Shown here piece by piece: positions 1-7,305 of a stretch of DNA of 10,107 nt. The DNA comes from DAOTVS01 sp034436375 (GTDB lineage Bacteria > Chloroflexota > Anaerolineae > SpSt-313), in NCBI GenBank assembly GCA_034436375.1, contig DAOTVS010000220.1, forward strand, positions 1 to 10,107, given 5' to 3'. The notes below the pieces were generated by a model, which saw only the letters and a program-made list of their open reading frames with translations, was not told where the DNA came from and did not search any database. The stretch's first letter is position 1, and each line of letters starts with the position of its first letter. The position numbers and the translations under genes were made by a program.

Positions 1-257
1 GCTGACCAAGTGCGAACGTCGGCCTGGACCGTGGCCGTCGCTGTAGCTTTAGCGGTGGAGGTGCTCCCCCGGCGGGCCGCACTCAGGCCGATCGCTCCCC
101 AGGTCAGGGCGCCCAGGGCGACAACGACCAGAGCGATGAGGCCCAGCCGGTGTACAGGGTTGGTCTGCAGGCGTTGCCATGGGGTCAGGGGGGCCGGCGT
201 TTTCGCGACAGGACGACTGGACTGCCCCTTGGCCCGCTTTTTTCCCTTCTTGCTCAA
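1..257 (-). CDS. N-terminal part of a single-pass membrane protein, function unknown (cut by window edge)
   Basis: The reading frame opens at a TTG codon at 257 and stays open to base 1, giving 85 codons. The TTG is chosen because GGGGAGGGG lies at 261-269, with the GGAGG core 5 nt upstream. The ATG codons at 279 and 276 are in a different frame that stops at 49-51. Visible parts are a strongly basic start (SKKGKKRAKG), a Pro/Thr-rich stretch, one hydrophobic segment at about residues 38-58 (from LGLIALVVV to GAIGL), then a Ser/Thr/Ala-rich stretch. This fits a type II membrane protein or an uncleaved signal anchor with its main domain outside the cell, but that domain lies beyond the window. 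It follows the UDP-sugar dehydrogenase by 130 nt on the same strand, so a cell-envelope role is possible but not shown. I do not recognise the family. Confidence 0.6.
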   Translation of the reverse strand, partial: MSKKGKKRAKGQSSRPVAKTPAPLTPWQRLQTNPVHRLGLIALVVVALGALTWGAIGLSAARRGSTSTAKATATATVQADVRTWS

Positions 258-292
258 GATCCCCTCCCCATATCATCATCCCAGGTATTGCA

Positions 293-386
293 CCGCAAAG
301 GGCGCTGCAAGCGCAAAGGAAAGCCGGGGTACGAGATTATTGGCCCTTGCTACGTATGGGCCTCTCTGCGGCCCTGCCCTTTGCGG
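293..386. repeat. Intergenic inverted repeat (11-bp arms) with inner hairpins
   Basis: The 130-nt gap between the dehydrogenase stop and the next start holds a perfect 11-bp inverted repeat, CCGCAAAGGGC (293-303) and GCCCTTTGCGG (376-386), 72 nt apart. Inside it are two small hairpins: GCGCT-GCA-AGCGC (302-314) and GGGCC-N7-GGCCC (358-374). The core GCAAAGG recurs directly at 313-319. No T-run follows on the minus strand, so a classical intrinsic terminator is not supported. It could be an RNA fold between two genes of one transcript or a worn repeat element. Confidence 0.4.
341..360 (-). repeat. Copy 1 of a short intergenic motif shared with 1774-1794
   Basis: On the minus strand this reads CCCATACGTAGCAAGGGCCA. 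The copy at 1774-1794 reads CCCATTTCGTAGCAAGCGCC plus A. They match at 18 of 21 aligned columns with one gap. Both lie in gaps upstream of minus-strand genes, 83 nt before the start at 257 and 39 nt before the start at 1734. A shared regulatory site or a duplicated stretch is possible; chance is not excluded. Confidence 0.3.
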
Positions 387-387
387 T

Positions 388-1734
388 TCAGCAGTTCTTC
401 CCCCTCTTCCAGGGCGCTCCCAGGCGGACGATGTGCTCGCCCTGCAGGCCGCAGGTGGCATTGACCGTATCCACGAGCAGCCGGGACTCTCGCACGAGCC
501 AGGCATAATCGTAGCAGGAATGGCCGGCCACGATCACGGCGCAATCGGCAGCGCGCAGCCGTTCGGCCGTCAGGGGCACACTCTCCAGCGCCAGCGACTG
601 CCGGCAGAACACGTCGCCGCCGACGTGAAAGTGTGATACGTAGGGATCATTATAGCTGACCTTGGCCCCCGCGCCTAACAGGAGCTCGATGATGCGTTCG
701 GCCGGTGAGTTGCGCGCGTCATCCACGTCGCGCTTAAAGGTCACCCCCAGAAGCAGCACCTCGGCGCCGCGCAGCGGCAGCCCGTACGCGCCGAGGGCTT
801 CGGTGATGAGCCCTACCACGTGGTAGGGCATGCCTTGATTGACCTCGGCAGCCAGCTCCACGAACTTGGTCCAAAAGTCGTACTCGCGCGCCTTCCAGGA
901 GAGGTAGTAGGGGTCTACGGGGATGCAGTGCCCACCTACGCCCGGCCCGGGGGTGAAGGGCATATAGCCAAAGGGTTTGCTCGCGGCGGCGGCAATGACC
1001 TCCCAGATGTCGATGCCCATGCGCTCGGCGAGGATGGCCAACTCGTTGACCAGGGCAATATTCACACTGCGGAAGATGTTCTCCAATAGCTTGGTCATCT
1101 CGGCTGCACGGGGGCTTGAGACGATATGCACCTCCGGCGTCAGCCGGGCCAGGAGCCGCGCAGTGAGGGCGGCGGATTGGGGATCAACCCCGCCCACGAC
1201 CTTGGGCGTATTGTGCACCGTGTGCATCCGGTCGCCAGGGTTAATGCGCTCTGGCGAAAAGGCCAGATAAAAATCGATGCCTGCGTGCAGGCCCGTGCGC
1301 TCCAGAATGGGCTGCACCTCCTCTTCCGTCGTGCCAGGGTAGGTAGTGCTCTGTAACACAATGAGCTGCCCCGGCTGCAGGCGCGGCGCGATTCCCTCAG
1401 CAGCAGCGATGATATAGGAGAGGTCCGGCGCGCGTTGGCGGTCGTTGGGCGTGGGCACGCAGATAAAGATCACATCGACCGTGCGCAGGCGGTCATAATC
1501 GGTGCTCGCCTCCAGACGGCCGGCGCTGCGCTGGGCGGCGATCTGAGCTGAAGGCACATCCTGCAGGTAGCTTTCGCCCCGTTGCAGCGCCGCCACCCGC
1601 TCCTCATTCACATCCAACCCCAATACCGGAAAACCGACCTCGGCCAGCGCCAGGGCCAATGGCAGGCCGACGTATCCCAGCCCGATGACCGCGATGTGTG
1701 CGGTGCTCGAGTCGATTCTATCCTGCAAAACCAT
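388..1734 (-). CDS. wbpA: UDP-N-acetyl-D-glucosamine 6-dehydrogenase type nucleotide-sugar dehydrogenase (WbpA/TviB-like)
   Basis: This cytosolic enzyme oxidises C6 of a UDP-hexose to the uronic acid in two NAD+ steps, supplying acidic sugars for surface glycans. The 448 residues match the family's usual 420-450. Visible parts: the Rossmann motif GLGYVG (18-23) with Asp41 closing the NAD site, the STTYPGTTEE loop (129-138), Lys215 in EMTKLLEN, and the catalytic GGHCIP with Cys270. The C-terminal UDP-binding domain follows, with GVTFKRDVDDARNSP (330-344). The context PGPGVGGHCIPVDPYYLSWK resembles WbpA-type UDP-GlcNAc/GalNAc dehydrogenases more than Ugd-type UDP-glucose dehydrogenases. Substrate choice is therefore an inference. 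ATG at 1734 is preferred over TTG at 1740 because GGGGG lies about 6 nt before the ATG and abuts the TTG. It follows the sugar-phosphate transferase by 124 nt on the same strand. Family certain, symbol tentative. Confidence 0.92.
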   Translation of the reverse strand: MVLQDRIDSSTAHIAVIGLGYVGLPLALALAEVGFPVLGLDVNEERVAALQRGESYLQDVPSAQIAAQRSAGRLEASTDYDRLRTVDVIFICVPTPNDRQRAPDLSYIIAAAEGIAPRLQPGQLIVLQSTTYPGTTEEEVQPILERTGLHAGIDFYLAFSPERINPGDRMHTVHNTPKVVGGVDPQSAALTARLLARLTPEVHIVSSPRAAEMTKLLENIFRSVNIALVNELAILAERMGIDIWEVIAAAASKPFGYMPFTPGPGVGGHCIPVDPYYLSWKAREYDFWTKFVELAAEVNQGMPYHVVGLITEALGAYGLPLRGAEVLLLGVTFKRDVDDARNSPAERIIELLLGAGAKVSYNDPYVSHFHVGGDVFCRQSLALESVPLTAERLRAADCAVIVAGHSCYDYAWLVRESRLLVDTVNATCGLQGEHIVRLGAPWKRGKNC

Positions 1735-1773
1735 GAACAACCCCCGAAAAAAGCGATCCGCCAGCAGACGCTG

Positions 1774-1794
1774 TGGCGCTTGCTACGAAATGGG
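1774..1794 (-). repeat. Copy 2 of a short intergenic motif shared with 341-360
   Basis: This copy lies in the 124-nt gap (1735-1858) upstream of the dehydrogenase. Its shared core on the minus strand is CGTAGCAAG, flanked by CCCAT and GCCA. The same gap carries CAGCGTCTG twice. No convincing -35/-10 pair was found in it. Confidence 0.3.
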
Positions 1795-1858
1795 TGTAGA
1801 GCAAGATTTCACCCTGCCCACGAACCTGGATGCTCCAGACGCTGCAGCGCTGCCATGG

Positions 1859-2887
1859 TCATTTCGGGTTGGTCTTGCCTGTCTGGGGCCTTGTCCGCGG
1901 ATCGATCTCAAGCCAGATCAATGCCACCAGGCCGGCCAACGCGACCAGGCCGCCAACCACATATCCTTCAATTACGCTCGCCTCGGTGACAAGGGTAGCC
2001 GCCATGCCGCAGGCGCCCGCCACCAGGCAGAGGATGAGCACAGCCTCGCGTTGGCTGTAGCCCAGGGCCACCAGGCGATGGGAAGTGTGGTCTTTGCCCG
2101 GGGTCGTGAGGGGGTTGAGCCCGCGCCGCAGGCGGGAAACCGTGACCAGGGTGGTATCGAAGATTGGCAGAGCCAGCACGAGCACGGGCGCCATCCAGGT
2201 GACGAAATCCCAGTTATCGGGAAAGCGGAGCTTGATGCCCACCGCTGCCAGCATAAAGCCCAGGAAGAGCGCCCCCGAGTCGCCGATGAAGATGCTGGCC
2301 GGGTTCGCATTGTAGATCAAAAAGCCCAGGCAGGCCCCCAGGAGCCCCGCGGCCAGCATTCCCACCAGATATTGCCCGCTCATGGCGGCCAACAGCAGGA
2401 AAAAGGCAGCGGCGATGGCGGCAATGCCGCTCGAGAGGCCGTCCATGTTATCCAAAAAGTTGACAGCGTTGGTAATGCCCACCACCCAAAGCAGGGTGAC
2501 GACGATATTGAGCACCGGCTGGTGCAGCGCCTGCACCTGCACGCCCGAGATGATCAGGATCACGGCGCCCACAACCTGCCCAACCAGCTTGGACAGAGGG
2601 CGCAGGCTCCATCGGTCATCCCACAGGCCGACGCCGGAAACGACGGTTGCCCCCAGGAAGATGCCGATGACCTGGCGGATATAGAACAGGCGGCCGAAAA
2701 GCAGCAGGGCAACCATGAAAGCCAGGAACACGGCCACCCCGCCCACGCGCGGGATAGGGGTGCTGTGGATTTTGCGCTGGCTGGGCTGATCCATAAAGCC
2801 CCAGCGGCTGCCCACGTTTCTGGCCAGCGGGGTGATTCCAGCCGCCAGGAGCAGGGCGCTGAACAGGATGAGCAGGTAGGTGCTCAT
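1859..2887 (-). CDS. Polyprenyl-phosphate N-acetylhexosamine-1-phosphate transferase (WecA/TagO/MraY superfamily)
   Basis: This polytopic membrane enzyme moves a sugar-1-phosphate from a UDP-sugar to undecaprenyl phosphate, the first lipid-linked step of surface-glycan assembly. The 342 residues match the family size and form about ten hydrophobic segments. Diagnostic cytoplasmic-loop motifs are present: RKIHSTPIPRVGG (38-50), the metal-binding pair D90-D91 in GLWDDR, NAVNFLDNMDGLSSG (140-154), FIGDSGALFLGF (200-211), PIFDTTLV (241-248) and DHTSHR (266-271), the counterpart of the HIHH region. These favour the WecA/TagO branch over MraY, which would sit in a peptidoglycan cluster. The ATG at 2887 has AGGGAAG at 2894-2900. 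It also overlaps the TGA of the upstream ligase gene by 4 nt (ATGA), indicating translational coupling. The sugar donor (GlcNAc, GalNAc or other) cannot be read from the sequence. Confidence 0.92.
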   Translation of the reverse strand: MSTYLLILFSALLLAAGITPLARNVGSRWGFMDQPSQRKIHSTPIPRVGGVAVFLAFMVALLLFGRLFYIRQVIGIFLGATVVSGVGLWDDRWSLRPLSKLVGQVVGAVILIISGVQVQALHQPVLNIVVTLLWVVGITNAVNFLDNMDGLSSGIAAIAAAFFLLLAAMSGQYLVGMLAAGLLGACLGFLIYNANPASIFIGDSGALFLGFMLAAVGIKLRFPDNWDFVTWMAPVLVLALPIFDTTLVTVSRLRRGLNPLTTPGKDHTSHRLVALGYSQREAVLILCLVAGACGMAATLVTEASVIEGYVVGGLVALAGLVALIWLEIDPRTRPQTGKTNPK

Positions 2888-5800
2888 TTCTGGCTTCCCT
2901 GGCTCAGGCTGGCCTGGATCTGCTTGATCAGGTCATCAAGAGACGCTTGATCGCTCTGCGGCGCCAGTTGGCGGGCGATGGTCGCCGAGCTGAGCGCCTG
3001 GGTGTATTGGCCCGTCTGCTGGTAGAGCAGCGCCAGGTCCTTGTTGGTCTGGTAATCCTGCGGGTAGAATTTGAGGATCAACTGCTTCTCCTTGATGGCG
3101 TCTGCATACTGGCCGCGGTTGGAGTAGATATAGGCCATGGCGTTGTGCGCCTGCGCCAGGCCGGGTGTGATCTGGACGGCCTTTTGATAGGCGCTCAGGG
3201 CCTGATCGTCCTGTTTCTGGCTCAGGTAATAGTCGCCCAACTGCAGGTAGGTCTGGTCGTAGCGGTTATCGAGGGCCAGGGACTGCTGGTATTTGGCCAG
3301 CGCTTCCTGCGGCTGACCCGCATTCAACAGGGCCTCCCCCCACTCGTCAAAGATCTCGGCATTGTGCGGGCTCAGACGTGCAGCCGCAGCATAGTACTCT
3401 AGCGCTTTTTGCTGCTTTTCCTGGCGCGTAGCCGGGTCCGTGGCCACGCTGGCCCAAGTCGTATACAGGCGCGCCAGGTTGGCGGAATGATCGGTATTGA
3501 GTGGGTTCTCGGCGCGCGCCTGCAGCAGCTCCTGCTCACTGCGCTCCAGGTAGCGTTCCTGCAGCGTCGGGTCATTGGTGGTCACGGTGGCGCGCTCCAG
3601 AAAGGCCTTGCCGAAAAAGAGACGGTAATAGTCCTCGTGGGGCTCCAGGCTGAGTGCGCGGTCATAGTAGTAGAGCGCCGAGTCGTAGAGTTGTTGCAAG
3701 GTGGTCTGGTCGGCGCTGTGCGCGCTGGCGGCGTTGGTTGCAGGGAGGTGGAAGCTATCCCAGGCGATCTTGTAATAGATATCGGCGCGCACGATCGTGG
3801 CGTTGTTGTAAACGAGCACGCCCACGACCAAAGCCAGCACCGGGTAAGCCCACACCCAATGCCGGCCAAAAGAGGGCGCGTGCAGGGTCCGCCTGCCGGG
3901 CAGGAAGAAGGCTGCGAGCAGCACCAGCCCCAGGGCGAAGGCATAGTAATAGTAGACGATGAGCCCCAGGTCGCGAGACCCTCGCAACTGCGATGCGTGG
4001 AAGAGAGCATAGATCAGGCCGCCCAGGAGGGAGATGCCCAGGTAGAGTCCCAGCGCTCGCGCCCACCAGCCACTGCTGGGGCGCTCGGGTTGGTTCTCGG
4101 CCTCGCCCACGATCAGCATGGCGCCCAATATCCAGGTCAGAAACACCATGGCCAGGATGCCCGGCGAGAAGGCAGCGGGCTGCCCGGCGGGCCGGATGAA
4201 CGCCAGGGCATTTCCCAGCACCCGGAAGGGATTGGGGTCGCCCGTGGCATTGGTCGTCAGGTCGACGGAAATGGTGCCCAGGATCAGGGCGCCAATCAGC
4301 CCGATGGCGATCGGCGCGGCCATGGAGGGGGCAGGGGGCGCGGCCAGGGGCTCGATGGCGGTGCGGTGTTGCGCCTTGCGCTTGTGGCGGCTGGCCGGAA
4401 TGGCCTGGGGCCGTGTGGCCGGCGCGAAATCGGGCTCGGGCCCCGCCTCGGGGCGCAGGGCGCCCATGCCCACCGAGATGAGCATGGCCAGCCCCAGCCA
4501 AAAGTAGACGCGGGTGGTGGCGATGGCGATGCCAAAATGGATCTCCACAAAGTGGGCCACGATCATGGCCAGGAGCCCCACCAGGAGCATCTCGCGCGAG
4601 CCAAAGCTCTCTGCAGCGTGGTCCCCTTGCGTACGGGCAAAAGCCGACACGATCAGAAAGACGGCCACGCCAAGGATCAGCCCGACCGGGATGCCTACGC
4701 CTGCGAAACGCAGAGAATGGTCGATCAGGAGCGGCACGAGTACCCCCAGCGCCGACCCGCCGATGGACAGGGCCAGGAAAAGCGGGCGCTGCCAACGGCC
4801 ATGCTCTCTTTCCTCGTTTCGCTGTGGAATCAGGTGCAGCCAGCGCAGGCCATTGAGAAAGATGCCGACAAAGAGCGAAAAGTAGACGAGAAAGCCGATC
4901 ATACCCGTCGTGATCAGCGCATCAAAGGTCTCGTTGTGCGAGCGGTCGGGCGAGGCGTTGCGCGCTTCATAATGAGCCAGGTCAGGCGGGTAGTAGGGGT
5001 TATAGGCCACATACATCGATTCGGGGCCATAGCCGATCAGGGTGCGCAGGGGGTTGGCCTCCAGGAGCTGGACGGCGCCCTGCCAGATCAGCACGCGCAC
5101 ACGGCCAGTGCCCGAGTCGGTGTCGAAGATCTGCCCCAGGCGCCCAAGATCGGGCACCTGGCGCAGTGGAGCCAGGGGGGTGTTGGGCAGGTTGAGAAAG
5201 CCCAGGAAGGCGAGCACCAATATCGATTGGATGCACCAACTGAGCCATAGCCAGCGCCGGCCCCTCTTGGCGAGGATGAGCCCCAGGTAGGCGGGCAAGA
5301 TGCCAACCGCCGGGCTGAGCAGGGCCAGCACAATAGCCTTTCCTGCCTCGATGGGCCTGAGCCTCTTCCCGTCAGCCGCGGAGCGGCGCAGGGCCACCAG
5401 GGCGATGAGCATAAAGACGTAGAACCCGGCCATAAGCCCCAGCCAGGGGCCACGGCTCTGGCTAAAGTAGATGGTCATCAGCTGTAGCGCCAGTGCGAAG
5501 AGGTACGCCGCCCCCATAAAGGCATCGGCCAGGCTCGAGTTCTCCTCCGCGAGCAGACGGCGGAAGCGAGCCACCAGGCGCTCCAGGGTGATAAAAAAGG
5601 CCATGATCAGATAGGCGGCAATGAAAATGGCATTGCCCAGGTTGGCGGTGACGCGATCCACCACATCGCCGCCCCAGGGCAAGGGGTCGAGCCTGTAGTG
5701 CTGCAGCACACCATAGAGGGATATCGGCACGCTGGTGAGGACGATGACATTCAGCAGCCGCTCGAGCTGCGCTTTGGTGCGCAGGGTCTGCCAAGTGACA

Positions 5801-6207
5801 AAGAAGATGATGATATAAGAGAAGGTGGTGTAGGTGCCCTGCAGCCGTTGATAGGAGCCCCAGAAACTGGTGCGCGGCGCGATGGAAAAGAGGGTGGACT
5901 CAATGTAAACCAGCACCAGGAGCATGACCGAGAGCATGAGCGGCGTCGCGGTGAGGGAACGCCACCACACGCGGAGCGAGAGGGGCTTGCCGGCGGCGCC
6001 CCCCTGCGCATTCAACACAGCCCGCTCGATGCGGCTCACCAGCCATGCCAGCCCCATCAACAGCGCAATCGAGCGCAGCAGGGTCAGTTTGTCTGGCTCA
6101 AAGACCCGGCTGGAGTAGACATCAAAATAGAGCGGGGTCAGGATCACCGCAGCCAGCCAGCCGGCCTCGATGACGCGCTCGCAATAGTGTCCCAGTCGTG
6201 TATTCAT
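2884..6207 (-). CDS. O-antigen ligase/polymerase-type (Wzy_C) membrane protein with C-terminal TPR domain
   Basis: A 1107-residue protein, more than twice the size of a plain WaaL or Wzy. Residues 1-580 form a multi-helix domain with the Wzy_C-type periplasmic loop at about 340-428. That loop carries Arg369/Arg371 and Trp375, GYGPES (392-397) and SHNETFD with His424, the residue family members use for glycan transfer. A Pro/Ala-rich linker follows (about 585-628), then a second block of about five hydrophobic segments (630-801). From about 838 it is soluble, with at least four consecutive 34-residue TPRs at 949-982, 983-1016, 1017-1050 and 1051-1084, and weaker units before. It probably polymerises or transfers lipid-linked glycan outside the membrane, with the TPRs recruiting partners or protein acceptors. 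Whether it acts as ligase, polymerase or protein O-glycosyltransferase is open. ATG at 6207 has AGGA about 6 nt upstream. It overlaps the WecA-like gene by ATGA. Confidence 0.88.
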   Translation of the reverse strand: MNTRLGHYCERVIEAGWLAAVILTPLYFDVYSSRVFEPDKLTLLRSIALLMGLAWLVSRIERAVLNAQGGAAGKPLSLRVWWRSLTATPLMLSVMLLVLVYIESTLFSIAPRTSFWGSYQRLQGTYTTFSYIIIFFVTWQTLRTKAQLERLLNVIVLTSVPISLYGVLQHYRLDPLPWGGDVVDRVTANLGNAIFIAAYLIMAFFITLERLVARFRRLLAEENSSLADAFMGAAYLFALALQLMTIYFSQSRGPWLGLMAGFYVFMLIALVALRRSAADGKRLRPIEAGKAIVLALLSPAVGILPAYLGLILAKRGRRWLWLSWCIQSILVLAFLGFLNLPNTPLAPLRQVPDLGRLGQIFDTDSGTGRVRVLIWQGAVQLLEANPLRTLIGYGPESMYVAYNPYYPPDLAHYEARNASPDRSHNETFDALITTGMIGFLVYFSLFVGIFLNGLRWLHLIPQRNEEREHGRWQRPLFLALSIGGSALGVLVPLLIDHSLRFAGVGIPVGLILGVAVFLIVSAFARTQGDHAAESFGSREMLLVGLLAMIVAHFVEIHFGIAIATTRVYFWLGLAMLISVGMGALRPEAGPEPDFAPATRPQAIPASRHKRKAQHRTAIEPLAAPPAPSMAAPIAIGLIGALILGTISVDLTTNATGDPNPFRVLGNALAFIRPAGQPAAFSPGILAMVFLTWILGAMLIVGEAENQPERPSSGWWARALGLYLGISLLGGLIYALFHASQLRGSRDLGLIVYYYYAFALGLVLLAAFFLPGRRTLHAPSFGRHWVWAYPVLALVVGVLVYNNATIVRADIYYKIAWDSFHLPATNAASAHSADQTTLQQLYDSALYYYDRALSLEPHEDYYRLFFGKAFLERATVTTNDPTLQERYLERSEQELLQARAENPLNTDHSANLARLYTTWASVATDPATRQEKQQKALEYYAAAARLSPHNAEIFDEWGEALLNAGQPQEALAKYQQSLALDNRYDQTYLQLGDYYLSQKQDDQALSAYQKAVQITPGLAQAHNAMAYIYSNRGQYADAIKEKQLILKFYPQDYQTNKDLALLYQQTGQYTQALSSATIARQLAPQSDQASLDDLIKQIQASLSQGSQK

Positions 6208-6218
6208 GGCAGTCCTGT

Positions 6219-6340
6219 AGCGATCAGCGATCAGCGATCAGCTATTAGCTATCAGCCTTTGGCGACTGGCCTGTAACACAAGCATGGTGAAACGGCGCCC
6301 ATCAAAGGTGATAGTTGTTAGCTGATGGCTGATGGCTACT
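6219..6340. repeat. Heptamer-repeat imperfect palindrome (REPIN/MITE-like) between SDR and ligase genes
   Basis: On the plus strand five heptamers run AGCGATC, AGCGATC, AGCGATC, AGCTATT, AGCTATC (6219-6253). The opposing arm on the minus strand reads AGCCATC, AGCCATC, AGCTAAC, AACTATC (6337-6310). Aligning 6226-6261 with the reverse complement of 6303-6337 gives 30 matches in 36 columns with one gap, ending in CCTTTG/CAAAGG. The arms enclose a 41-nt loop (6262-6302). The right arm lies inside the 3' end of the SDR gene and includes most of its stop codon. The left arm stops just before the ribosome-binding site of the ligase gene. No T-run follows, so it is not a standard terminator. Confidence 0.75.
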
Positions 6341-7294
6341 CCGAAACCACTCTACAGTGCGCGCCAGGCCCTCACGCAGGCTCGTCTGGGCGCTGAAACC
6401 GAGCACACGGTCCGCTTTACGGGTATCCGGGACACGACGGCGCGGGTCCACAAAACGAGGCCCGTAGGCATCCGCATAGGGCTGCCGCACAATAGGGCTG
6501 GTTGATCCGCTGATTCGGATTACTTCGCGCGCCAGTTGCTCGATGGTCACCTCGTCAGCGTTTCCTACGTTAAAGACGTCGCCGACCGCCGCCGGGTGCG
6601 TGCCGGCCAGGATTGTGCCGCGCACCGTATCGGCCACGTAGGTGAAGGAGCGGGTCTGCTGGCCGTCGCCGTGCACAGTCAGGGGCTCCCCGGCCAGGGC
6701 CTGGCTGATGAAACGGGCGACTACGCTGCCATAGCCGGCCGGGTCGAGGCGGGGACCGTAGGCGTTGAAATAGCGCACTACCGAGACGGGCAGCCCCTGG
6801 TCGGCATAGGCAAAGGCCAGGTGCTCATCGAGCGCTTTGGAAGTGGCATAGGACCAGCGCGGCAGCCAGGTGGGCCCCAGGACGCGCGGGCCATCTTCGG
6901 CAAACGGGATGGCGGCGGACTCGCCATAGACTTCTGAGCTGGAGGCTATGCAAACGCGCACGCCATGGCGGTAGCAGGCAGCCAGGATGCTTTCGGTGCC
7001 GGCGACATTGGTGCGGATGCCGAGCAGGGGGTTATCGACCACGTACTTGACCCCGACCAACGCAGCCAGGTGAAAGACCACCGTGCAGCCCCGCACGAGC
7101 GATTCTACGAGAGCCGTATCACCAATATCACCTTCGACGAAGGTGAAGTGTGGCTCAGACACGAGGTGGGCGATATTGGCCCGCCTGCCCGTGGACAGGT
7201 TATCCAGCGCCGTCACATCCCACCCGGCAGCAAGCAGTCCATCTACGAGGTGAGAGCCGATGAACCCAGCCCCCCCTGTCACCAAGGCCTTCAT
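6302..7294 (-). CDS. NAD-dependent nucleotide-sugar epimerase/dehydratase (extended SDR)
   Basis: A 330-residue cytosolic Rossmann enzyme that uses bound NAD+ to epimerise, dehydrate or decarboxylate a nucleotide sugar. Visible motifs: TGGAGFIGS (6-14), Asp31 for NAD ribose, HLAALVG (75-81), SSSEVYGES (118-126) with catalytic Ser, Tyr149-x3-Lys153 in SYATSKA, RYFNAYGPRLDP (174-185), and DPRRRVPDTRKA (283-294). Glu121 in SSEVYG, the PRWSY segment, GPRLD and Arg292 resemble the ArnA/UDP-glucuronate decarboxylase branch. Some UDP-hexose 4-epimerases share several of these, so the reaction is undecided. ATG at 7294 gives the canonical MKALVTGG start, although AGGGG lies rather far upstream (about 14 nt). 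The gene begins 11 nt after the NTPase stop. Residues 319-330 (SSHQPSANNYHL) are encoded by the heptamer repeat and look like an acquired tail. Confidence 0.9.
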   Translation of the reverse strand: MKALVTGGAGFIGSHLVDGLLAAGWDVTALDNLSTGRRANIAHLVSEPHFTFVEGDIGDTALVESLVRGCTVVFHLAALVGVKYVVDNPLLGIRTNVAGTESILAACYRHGVRVCIASSSEVYGESAAIPFAEDGPRVLGPTWLPRWSYATSKALDEHLAFAYADQGLPVSVVRYFNAYGPRLDPAGYGSVVARFISQALAGEPLTVHGDGQQTRSFTYVADTVRGTILAGTHPAAVGDVFNVGNADEVTIEQLAREVIRISGSTSPIVRQPYADAYGPRFVDPRRRVPDTRKADRVLGFSAQTSLREGLARTVEWFRSSHQPSANNYHL

Positions 7295-7305
7295 GAATCG
7301 TTATG

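Noticed and set aside
49..279. Minus-strand frame starting at ATG 279
   Set aside because: It stops at 49-51 and gives a Pro/Arg-rich product. The frame from TTG 257 stays open, has a well-spaced GGAGG, and encodes a basic start plus a membrane helix.
358..374. GGGCC-N7-GGCCC hairpin as a terminator for the dehydrogenase gene
   Set aside because: The stem is only 5 bp and no T-run follows on the minus strand.
1685..2950. A 421-codon open frame on the plus strand
   Set aside because: It is antisense to the WecA-like gene and crosses its boundaries on both sides. It has low-complexity polar composition and no recognisable motif.
3409..5250. A 613-codon open frame on the plus strand
   Set aside because: It lies wholly antisense to the ligase-TPR gene, whose motifs are unmistakable. 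Its translation is the polar Gln/His/Gly/Asp-rich text expected from the complement of GC-rich membrane-helix codons and has no domain.
6219..6253. Heptamer array as a CRISPR array
   Set aside because: The units are 7 nt and contiguous with no spacers, and no cas gene is near.
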